A stretch of 9,408 nt of DNA. Source: Acidobacteriota bacterium (GTDB lineage: Bacteria; Acidobacteriota; Blastocatellia; Pyrinomonadales; Pyrinomonadaceae). The stretch lies in the NCBI GenBank assembly GCA_003222835.1, contig QHXE01000303.1, positions 1-9,408 of the forward strand, read 5' to 3'. The notes under the pieces were generated by a model. The model was not told the origin of the DNA. It saw only the letters and a list, made by a program, of their open reading frames with translations, and made no database searches. A program made the position numbers and the translations under genes. The stretch's first letter is position 1. Every line of letters begins with the position of its first letter. Of this stretch, positions 1 to 5,957 are shown piece after piece.

Positions 1-173
1 GATATCTCCATACACGAAAACAATCGGTTTGTTCGGGATTACACGAATTGAACTGCATTGGACACTTAAGGATTGTAGACCATAGTGGCATTTTCTCGGA
101 ATTTGTGACGATCTGGCCGAGCGATTCATCAGAGCCTCTCGACTCAAACCGATCAGTAACGGGAAGTCATAGT

Positions 174-243
174 GTTGTATCGGAAGCGCGAAGGGGCAAG
201 GCGCATGCATGAACACGGTGTGTTTGCGCGCTTTCGATACAAC
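174..243. repeat. 17-bp inverted repeat (long hairpin) downstream of the IS91 relic
   Basis: The left arm at 174-190 (GTTGTATCGGAAGCGCG) is complementary to the right arm at 227-243 (CGCGCTTTCGATACAAC) at 16 of 17 positions, and the remaining position would be a G-U pair in RNA. The 36-base loop carries a second perfect small hairpin at 212-224 (AACAC, loop GGT, GTGTT) and the palindromic run GCATGCAT. There is no U-run after it, so it does not look like an intrinsic terminator. It lies downstream of the minus-strand IS91 transposase relic in that gene's reading direction. IS91-family elements carry hairpin-bearing replication ends (oriIS downstream of the transposase), so this may be a remnant of such an end. 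That link is inferred; the repeat itself is plain in the sequence. Confidence 0.6.
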
Positions 244-524
244 GACTTGAAGGAAGCCGCCTGCGATTTGCGGCGGACGCGGACCCTATGCAAATTCAAT
301 GGTAGGAAGGAGCGGCGTCGAGCTGTGCCCAGGCTGTGCGGCAGAGCGCGACACGTGACTTTATGAGCGCGAAAGCTGGCTGTTGCGAAAAAGGATCGTG
401 AAGAGCTTGGTTGAACAAGCTGGAAAAGGAACTCCGTTCCGCAGCAAGGCGCAGAGGTACGGAGCGGGTCGAAAACACGCGAAGGATTCGAATTGGAGAG
501 AGTCGCTTCATGCCGCAGCCGTGA

Positions 525-772
525 CATCGGCCCACCACACTTGGGGCAAGAGCAGGTGCAACAGGAAGCGGCGCAAGAACTCATCGAGAGATAGGGTCAT
601 CAACTTCTGTTCGTTGTTGTGAGCGGAATCGCGCCAACGAAACGTGACCTTCCCATCAGCAAACGAGACCAGGCGATGGTTAGAGATAGCCACGCGATGG
701 GTGACGGGGAAGCGTGAAGACCACATGCCCGTAAGGCGTCGGGAGCAGTTCCTGGCGACGTGCAGCGCTTGA
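525..772 (-). pseudogene. IS91-family transposase relic (internally deleted, frameshifted)
   Basis: Three pieces of an IS91-family rolling-circle transposase lie in the right order on the minus strand, in different frames. Piece A (707-760, RRQELLPTPYGHVVFTLP) matches the segment after the N-terminal zinc-binding region; a plausible extension SSAA runs to 772. Piece B (553-702) is a 50-residue stretch from THRVAISNHRLVSFADGKV through DEFLRRFLLHL, a hallmark of the Y2_Tnp domain. Piece C (525-548, CPKCGGPM) is the C-terminal zinc-ribbon signature. A and B are separated by only 4 bases, as are B and C, where intact relatives have a long catalytic stretch and some tens of residues respectively. 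The HUH histidines and both catalytic tyrosines (YxxxY, just before THRVAIS) are therefore missing. The gene cannot be functional. Family assignment is by recall of conserved motifs and is fairly secure; the outer limits of the element are not resolved. Confidence 0.85.
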
Positions 773-825
773 ACTGGCGTGACTTCGATCGCTGTATTAG
801 AATGAAAACAAATATGTTGCGCGGT

Positions 826-862
826 TCCCCGGTAGCTCAACGGTAGAGCATTCGGCTGTTAA
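826..862 (+). pseudogene. 5' half of tRNA-Asn(GUU), 3' half missing
   Basis: The bases read as a textbook bacterial tRNA-Asn up to the anticodon loop: acceptor strand TCCCCGG (826-832), TA, a D-arm with stem GCTC/GAGC and loop AACGGTA (835-849), A, anticodon-stem strand TTCGG (851-855) and loop CTGTTAA with anticodon GTT (858-860). The expected continuation CCGAA, the variable loop and the acceptor complement CCGGGGA are all absent. Instead a T-arm-like hairpin follows (AGAG, TTCAAAT, CTCT at 864-878), but without any matching acceptor strand. The gene is thus cut at the anticodon loop or has suffered a large internal deletion plus loss of its 3' end, and it cannot fold into a tRNA. tRNA genes are common integration sites, so this is probably a scar of insertion or rearrangement. 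A functional copy must exist elsewhere in the genome. Confidence 0.8.
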
Positions 863-1216
863 CAGAGTTCAAATCTCTTAACTCGTTTCTCTGCGTCAGT
901 TAACGGCCCCCGGACCGTCTCCAAACGCTCTTCTGCTGACCCCAAGATGTCCCCAATGCATTCACCAGGGCCGAATAACCGACCTCTAATTTGCCCCCAA
1001 TTTCCTCAAAAGCACCACGCGAGGCAACAAACGGATCCAAGGATGCAAGGAAAGCGCAAACATAACCGGATACGGGATACGAAAAACTTGAACGAGAATT
1101 TCGTTGTCCTTGCGGCTTCCCGAAAGCGGAAAGTACTTCCTTGCGAGAATCTGCTGCCTCCTCAACCTCATATGACTTGCGTCGCGATGTTGGAGCGGGC
1201 GTAGAATGAGGCCATC
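863..1216. other. Gene-poor stretch between tRNA relic and TPR operon
   Basis: I see no recognisable gene here. Open frames exist on both strands (the longest is minus, 900-1223), but none resembles a known family or has a convincing ribosome-binding site. GTTAAC occurs at 858-863 and again at 899-904. Small palindromes lie at 1091-1105 (AACGA, GAATT, TCGTT) and around 1130-1142 (GGAAAGTACTTCC, containing the perfect palindrome AAGTACTT); these could be regulatory but are short. The promoter of the TPR genes should lie in this stretch. A TAGAAT hexamer at 1202-1207, with TTGCGT 19 bases upstream, is the only candidate I find; it is weak and would give an almost leaderless message. Confidence 0.45.
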
Positions 1217-2638
1217 GTGTCACGATGGTTGATCTTCACCCCGTTTATCGTTGCTGCGGCATTGGTAGCCTCAGCTCAAAACCCGGCAATGCCCGCGATC
1301 CCTGAACCCCAGCTCGCATTGTTACCAGAGGACATTCGGCCACAGGTAAAGCAGGCCCACGACGAAGCGCTCAAGAATCCAAAGAATGCATCGGCAAGCG
1401 GCAAGCTGGGCATGTTCTTGCATGCGTATCACTTCGACACAGAAGCAGTGGTCTGCTACCGCCGAGCGCACCTGCTGGACCCCACATCATTCGATTGGGT
1501 CTACTATTTGGGATTGGCTCAAGCCGATCAAGGAGAGTTTGCGGAGGCCGCTGCGGCACTGCGTCAAGCGGTGCATCAAAATCCGAGATATCTTCCTGCT
1601 CAGTTACGTCTGGGTGAATATCTGCTAGCGTCCGGCAAGTGGCAGGAAGCCGCACAGTTCTACGGGGCTATGGTCGCCAGACATCCGGATCGGGCCGAGG
1701 CTTATTACGGGCTTGGACGCGTGAGGGCAGTGCGCAACGACCTCAATGGCGCCGTCGATTTCTTCAGGAAAGCTTGCAATCTCTTCCCGAAGTTCGGCGC
1801 AGCCCACTACGGCCTTGCGCAGGTGTACAAGCGTCTTGGCAAAACGAGTTTAGCTCTCGAGCAGCTAGCACTTTACGAAAAGAGCGGGACGTCGACGCCG
1901 GATGTGCACGACCAATTGCTCGACAATGTAAAGACGCTGAACGCGAATAAGCAGAATCAGCTAAGTCCGGGACTGGAACTGGCAAAGGAGGGCAGATTAC
2001 AGGAGGCGGCAGGAGTTCTCGAAAAACTGCTAGAGAAGAACCCTCGCCTCGCCGAAGCCCATGTCAAGCTCATTGCGATCTACGGCCAACTACGGCAGCC
2101 GCTGAAGGCAGAGGAGCACTTTCAAGCGGCAGTGCGCCTTGAACCGCAGAATCCTGAGAGCTACTTCGATCGCGGGCTGGTCTTCGCCAATCAAGAAGAA
2201 TTTGTCGAGGCTGAGGCATCATTTCGAAAAGTGCTGGAGATCAACGCCCAGTACCCTGGCGCACAATTGAACCTGGGAAGTATGCTGGAAGCTCAAGGCA
2301 AGCTGGCGGATGCGACGGCGGAATACCAGAAGGCCCTGGACAAAAACCCCGAAGATGCACGGGCCCACTTTAGCTTGGGGCGGATTTTAGTGAATCAGGA
2401 GGACTACAAAGGAGGTATTGAACATCTCCTGAAAACCATCAACGTCGGCGACGAAGAGAGCCAGCCAACATACTTATATGCGTTGGGCGCGGCCTACGCG
2501 CGCTCTGGGGATACCGTGAATGCCCTGCTTTATCTACGGGCGGCGAGAGAAAAGGCTGTGGCGCGAGGCCAGTCGCAGCTGGTCGAAAGTATCGATGCAG
2601 ATCTTCGAGCTTTAGAATCACATGGGAGCCAGAGGTGA
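1217..2638 (+). CDS. Exported tetratricopeptide-repeat protein, paralogue 1
   Basis: A 473-residue protein made almost entirely of TPR helices. Residues 1-20 are a signal peptide with a single early Arg, a hydrophobic core (FTPFIVAAALV) and an ASA cleavage site before Gln21. About eleven 34-residue TPR units follow: a first block at about 57-226, a short linker at about 227-246, and a second block at about 247-450. The C-terminal helix contains ESIDADLRALES. The start is GTG at 1217, the only start between the in-frame stop at 1202 and the signal peptide; GAGG at 1208-1211 is a fair ribosome-binding site. TPRs bind other proteins, and the signal peptide places this one in the periplasm or envelope. 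No enzymatic domain is visible and the specific role is unknown. It is the first of three paralogues, and its TGA overlaps the next start (TGATG), indicating translational coupling. Confidence 0.9.
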   Translation: MSRWLIFTPFIVAAALVASAQNPAMPAIPEPQLALLPEDIRPQVKQAHDEALKNPKNASASGKLGMFLHAYHFDTEAVVCYRRAHLLDPTSFDWVYYLGLAQADQGEFAEAAAALRQAVHQNPRYLPAQLRLGEYLLASGKWQEAAQFYGAMVARHPDRAEAYYGLGRVRAVRNDLNGAVDFFRKACNLFPKFGAAHYGLAQVYKRLGKTSLALEQLALYEKSGTSTPDVHDQLLDNVKTLNANKQNQLSPGLELAKEGRLQEAAGVLEKLLEKNPRLAEAHVKLIAIYGQLRQPLKAEEHFQAAVRLEPQNPESYFDRGLVFANQEEFVEAEASFRKVLEINAQYPGAQLNLGSMLEAQGKLADATAEYQKALDKNPEDARAHFSLGRILVNQEDYKGGIEHLLKTINVGDEESQPTYLYALGAAYARSGDTVNALLYLRAAREKAVARGQSQLVESIDADLRALESHGSQR

Positions 2639-4086
2639 TGCCGCGATTCCGTACGATCTCGTGCATCGCGCTTTCGATCGGGCTGGCAATTGGTGTCTCG
2701 TCCCACTTTTCACGGGCGGCGGACCAAGGGCCAAACTTGCCGGAACTGCCTCACCTTGACTACGACAAGATGCTTTCGACGGTCCGAGCAGAGGTGCAAA
2801 AGGCATACGAGGTTGCGTTGGCTCACCCGCGCGATGCCACAGCCAACGGAAACCTTGGCAGGGTCCTTCATGCCCATGATATGCCCAGTGAAGCGGAAAT
2901 CTGTTATCGGCGAGCCCATCTCCTCGATCCTGTATCGTTCCGCTGGGCCTACTACTTGGGAATGGTTCAAGTAGATCAGCGGAACTGCAGTGCAGCGATC
3001 CCAGCATTTCTCGAGGCACTACGCCTGGATCCGAATCACCTCGCCACCCAACTGAGAATGGGCGAGTGTTTCCTGGTCTCATCTCAATGGGACGAAGCTG
3101 GAACGCTGTACCAGGGAATCGTCCAAAAGCATCCGGAGAACGCGGAAGCGTACTACGGACTTGGGCGCGTCCGCGCCGCCCGAAGTGACTTCGCCAGCGC
3201 GATCGAGTCTTTGCAAAAGGCCTGTGAGTTATTCCCCAGGTTTTCGCCAGCCCATTTCGCCTTGGCGCGCGCTTACCGGCGTATCGGGAAGTTCCAGGAG
3301 GCTCAGCAAGAGCTTGAACTCTCCAGCAAAAGTGAGGGTGGGATACCCGACATCGACGACCCGCTGTTGGCAGAGGTCGCAGCGCTGAACCGGGACTTTA
3401 AGGCGTACCTTAAAGTGGGCGCCAATTCGCTGGCAGCGGGAAAGCTCAAGGATGCCGCGGATGCTTTTGAAGGAGCGCTGGAGATCAATGCACAGCTTCC
3501 GGAAGCCCACACACATTTGATTTATGTTTACGGACAGTTAGGCCAGGCTGCGAAGGCAGAGGAGCATTATCGAGCCGCGGTGCGACTCGATCCGAAAGCA
3601 ACTGAGGCTTACTTCAACTATGGCGCTTTTCTTCTCGGCCACGGCAGACCCGTGGAGGCCAAGGAAGCATTCCGAATGGCTATCGAGGTAAACCCGCATT
3701 ACGCTGAAGCTCACAACAACCTTGGTTACTTATTGGAAGGTGAAGGAAAGTCATCAGAAGCAGTCGCCGAGTATCGAAAGGCTCTTGAAATCAAACCTGA
3801 CTTCTCGCAGGCAAACTTCAGCCTCGGCCGACTGTTGGTGAAAGAAGAGAAATTCGAAGAGGGCATTCCGCGCTTGTTGAGAGCCCTAAAGACAGAAGAT
3901 GAGGATGCAAAAGCTTCGTACCTTTACGCCGTGGGAATCGCTTTCGCCGACGTCGGCGACCTGGAAAATGGGCTGCGCTACCTACGTTTAGCGCGGGATA
4001 AAGCTGAGGGTCGAAAGCAGGTAAGTCTACTCACAGGCATTACCGAGGACTTACGACTTCTGCAATCAGGAAAAGGCCCCCAATGA
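2638..4086 (+). CDS. Exported tetratricopeptide-repeat protein, paralogue 2
   Basis: A 482-residue protein from the ATG at 2638, which shares one base with the previous stop codon. A GTG three bases earlier (2635) is possible but less likely; GGGAG at 2624-2628 suits the ATG. Residues 1 to about 28 form a signal peptide (basic MPRFR, hydrophobic core, SRAA before Asp29). The mature start carries PNLPELPHLDYDK, which recurs in the third paralogue. TPR units fill about 67-236 and about 255-455, around a linker, and the tail ends with TGITEDLRLLQS. It aligns with its neighbours over the full length: CYRRAHLLDP at 89-98 and AYYGLGRVRAA at 171-181 correspond to the same motifs in copy 1. Likely a periplasmic or envelope protein-binding scaffold; partner and function are unknown. 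An early Ser-Cys at residues 8-9 does not form a credible lipobox. Confidence 0.9.
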   Translation: MPRFRTISCIALSIGLAIGVSSHFSRAADQGPNLPELPHLDYDKMLSTVRAEVQKAYEVALAHPRDATANGNLGRVLHAHDMPSEAEICYRRAHLLDPVSFRWAYYLGMVQVDQRNCSAAIPAFLEALRLDPNHLATQLRMGECFLVSSQWDEAGTLYQGIVQKHPENAEAYYGLGRVRAARSDFASAIESLQKACELFPRFSPAHFALARAYRRIGKFQEAQQELELSSKSEGGIPDIDDPLLAEVAALNRDFKAYLKVGANSLAAGKLKDAADAFEGALEINAQLPEAHTHLIYVYGQLGQAAKAEEHYRAAVRLDPKATEAYFNYGAFLLGHGRPVEAKEAFRMAIEVNPHYAEAHNNLGYLLEGEGKSSEAVAEYRKALEIKPDFSQANFSLGRLLVKEEKFEEGIPRLLRALKTEDEDAKASYLYAVGIAFADVGDLENGLRYLRLARDKAEGRKQVSLLTGITEDLRLLQSGKGPQ

Positions 4087-4130
4087 TGTAATTGGCGCTA
4101 CGAAGGCCCCGGGAGAGTCGAACAAATGCC

Positions 4131-5600
4131 GTGAAGAAAACGTGGAGAGTTCAGTTGTCTCGCGCATTCTCGCTTCTGATTCTGTCGCTGTCTCTCTTGT
4201 GTAGTCCCGGGTTAGGGAGTTGGGCGGATCAAGCCGCCAGCCTGCCTGAATTGCCGCACATCGTTCCTGATGAGTTCCCGCCGGCCCCGTTACGCGACAA
4301 AGTTCGCGTCGCGTATGCCGCAGTCCTAAGGAATCCCCTGGATGCCTTCGCAAACGGAAAATTGGGAATGATCCTTGAAGCTTATCGGCCAGACGATGAA
4401 AGGGCAGAAGCCTGCTATCGGCGAGCCCATGCACTGGAACCGCAATCCTTTAAGTGGGCGTACTACCTTGCCATGGTGTTGGCGGCGCGGACGAAATATG
4501 ACGAAGCCATCGCCACACTCCGGCAAGCGCTTGAACTTGACCCGGAGTACCTACCGGCACGGCTAAAAATCGGTGAATACCTGGCGACGGAAGGCCGGAC
4601 GGACGACGCAAGAAAGGTGTACGAAGATATCGTGAGTCGGCATCCTGAGAGCGCGCAAGCGCACTACGCTCTTGGGCAAGTCTATGAGGCCGCCCGGGAC
4701 GTGAACAAGGCCGTGGATTCTTTTCAGAAAGCATGCGAGCTATTTCCTTACTTTGGGGCAGCCCATTACGCCTTGGCCCGTGCCTACCAACGTCTTGGAA
4801 AAACCGATGCTTCAAGGGAAGAGTTGGCACGGTATGAAGAAACCAAATTTGACATTCCGGGTGTGGGAGATCGGTTCCAGGCGGAGCTGGATGAGCTTTA
4901 CATGGACCCCCAGCGTCTGCTTGGTTTGGGAATTGAACTCGGCAATCGTGGACGATGGGAAGAGGCCATTACCAAACACGAAATGGTCCTCCAATTCGAC
5001 CCTAGACTCGTTCGCGCCCACATTAATCTGATTTCGCTCTATGGCCGCGTTCATGAATTTGAGAGAGCCGAGGAGCATTATATCGCGGCAGTAGGACTTG
5101 ATCCGAGTCATGCCGAGAGCTACTACAATTACGGCGTTCTCCTCATGCAAGAGAACATGAACCGGACGGCCGAAGAGGTCTTCCAAAAAGCCCTGGTGGC
5201 TAATCCTCGGTACGCTGAAGCACACAATAACCTCGGCGACCTCCTACAGCGAGAGGGCAAGCTGACGGACGCAATGGCGGAATTTGAGATGGCGGTCGAA
5301 AACAAGCCGGATTTCCCCCAGGCGCATTTCAACCTCGGTCGACTCCTGGTGAATCAGGGAAGGTACAAGGACGGGATTGACGAATTGTTGAAGACTCTCA
5401 ACACTCAGGACGAAGAAACCAAGGCAACCTATCTTTATGCTATTGGCGTAGCCTATGCTCGTGCCGGCGACCGGGAGAATGGCATTCACTACTTGCGTTT
5501 GGCGCGCGACCAGGCAGCGTCCCGGCATCAATCCAGTCTTCTCGATAGTATCGATCGCGACCTGCGAGTGCTGGAAGAGGCGACCGCGATTCGTCCATAG
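4131..5600 (+). CDS. Exported tetratricopeptide-repeat protein, paralogue 3
   Basis: A 489-residue TPR protein from the GTG at 4131. The frame is open back to a TTG at 4092, which would add 13 mostly charged residues in front of the signal peptide. I prefer GTG because it gives a normal signal peptide: MKKTWR, a hydrophobic run with LLILSLSLL, and cleavage near SWA before Asp33. Neither start has an ideally spaced ribosome-binding site (GGGAG at 4111-4115 is far from the GTG), so the start is uncertain. The mature N-terminus has SLPELPHIVPDEF, echoing copy 2. TPRs run from about 72-236 and 262-465 around the linker containing DIPGVGDRF; the tail has LLDSIDRDLRVLEE. It follows copy 2 by 44 bases and is probably in the same operon. 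It should be an envelope protein-interaction scaffold; no catalytic motif is seen. Confidence 0.88.
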   Translation: MKKTWRVQLSRAFSLLILSLSLLCSPGLGSWADQAASLPELPHIVPDEFPPAPLRDKVRVAYAAVLRNPLDAFANGKLGMILEAYRPDDERAEACYRRAHALEPQSFKWAYYLAMVLAARTKYDEAIATLRQALELDPEYLPARLKIGEYLATEGRTDDARKVYEDIVSRHPESAQAHYALGQVYEAARDVNKAVDSFQKACELFPYFGAAHYALARAYQRLGKTDASREELARYEETKFDIPGVGDRFQAELDELYMDPQRLLGLGIELGNRGRWEEAITKHEMVLQFDPRLVRAHINLISLYGRVHEFERAEEHYIAAVGLDPSHAESYYNYGVLLMQENMNRTAEEVFQKALVANPRYAEAHNNLGDLLQREGKLTDAMAEFEMAVENKPDFPQAHFNLGRLLVNQGRYKDGIDELLKTLNTQDEETKATYLYAIGVAYARAGDRENGIHYLRLARDQAASRHQSSLLDSIDRDLRVLEEATAIRP

Positions 5601-5696
5601 CAAGTTTCGCTACGGCGCGTAATTCCTCCATTTCACAGCGTGTCCAGCCGGTTCCACCCAACGGTAGCGCTCATCGAAGGTCGTCGAAACGCTTCC

Positions 5697-5718
5697 GAGA
5701 AGTGGATTGAGAAGTGGA
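5697..5718. repeat. Direct repeat GAGAAGTGGA x2 (period 12)
   Basis: GAGAAGTGGA occurs at 5697-5706 and again at 5709-5718, separated by TT. A partial third copy (GAAAGTG) follows at once. The repeat ends 8 bases before a TTGACA hexamer, so it could be a direct-repeat operator for the receptor gene. That function is a guess; the repeat is seen directly. Confidence 0.4.
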
Positions 5719-5726
5719 GAAAGTGC

Positions 5727-5755
5727 TTGACATGCGCTGCCTTTCGTGATAGGGG
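5727..5755 (+). promoter_or_regulatory. Possible sigma70-type promoter for the receptor gene
   Basis: TTGACA at 5727-5732 is a perfect -35 hexamer. The -10 is poor: at the standard 17-base spacing the hexamer is TAGGGG (5750-5755), and TGATAG lies at only 14 bases. If it works, the leader would be roughly 200 bases long. A separate inverted repeat, TAGTA-TTTTTG-TACTA at 5767-5782, sits just downstream, where a repressor could act. Evidence is motif matching only. Confidence 0.25.
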
Positions 5756-5942
5756 GGTCGCATAAGTAGTATTTTTGTACTATTCGCCCTGTGGCTAAGG
5801 TGAGCCGGAACATTTTGATTGCAAGCGTAACGCGCGTGCAGTTTTGTAAGATCGAGCAGTTCGCGAGTAATTTTGATCGTCCGGTCAGCCCGCCTTGATG
5901 TTCCCAGTCGTTATGTCAATTTGGCTTGGGTGAAAGTACAAA

Positions 5943-5950
5943 GAGGGAGG
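5943..5950 (+). promoter_or_regulatory. Strong Shine-Dalgarno of the receptor gene
   Basis: GAGGGAGG lies 7 bases before the ATG at 5958. It is the best ribosome-binding site in the window, and it fixes the receptor start and predicts high translation. Confidence 0.8.
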
Positions 5951-5957
5951 TTTCATT

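Larger units (their letters stand above)
5601..5957. other. Intergenic region between TPR operon and receptor gene
   Basis: This 357-base gap separates the TPR genes from the receptor. I see no gene with support and no clear rho-independent terminator after the TPR operon. It holds a 12-base-period direct repeat (5697-5718), a TTGACA hexamer (5727-5732), a small inverted repeat (5767-5782) and, at its end, a strong ribosome-binding site. Its size and content suggest that the receptor gene has its own promoter. Confidence 0.55.

Noticed and set aside
174..243. The hairpin as an integron attC site
   Set aside because: The ends do not give the GTTRRRY/RYYYAAC core pair, and there is no integrase or cassette array.
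153..584. A 143-codon minus-strand open frame as an intact gene
   Set aside because: Only its CPKCGGPM part matches anything (the IS91 C-terminal signature); the rest is Ser/Arg-rich noise across the hairpin, with no ribosome-binding site. It is better explained as decayed element sequence.
508..840. A 110-codon minus-strand open frame as an intact gene
   Set aside because: Residues matching IS91 cover only the middle; its first part is out of frame with the RRQELLPTPYGHVVFTLP piece and runs through the tRNA remnant. It is a pseudogene fragment.
858..1216. A group I intron interrupting the tRNA-Asn anticodon loop
   Set aside because: Introns do occur in bacterial tRNA anticodon loops, but the required 3' exon (CCGAA, T-arm, CCGGGGA) is not found downstream in the window before the TPR gene.
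900..1223. A 107-codon minus-strand open frame
   Set aside because: No recognisable family and no supporting ribosome-binding site; it overlaps the start of the first TPR gene. Kept only as unexplained sequence.
2638..2730. Lipoprotein signal in the TPR proteins
   Set aside because: Cys9 of copy 2 comes before a hydrophobic core, and the Cys in the copy 3 signal (SLLC) lacks a small residue before it; neither fits a lipobox.
5610..5813. A 67-codon minus-strand open frame in the intergenic gap
   Set aside because: Its tail looks mildly protein-like, but I recognise no family and it spans the repeat and promoter-like motifs.
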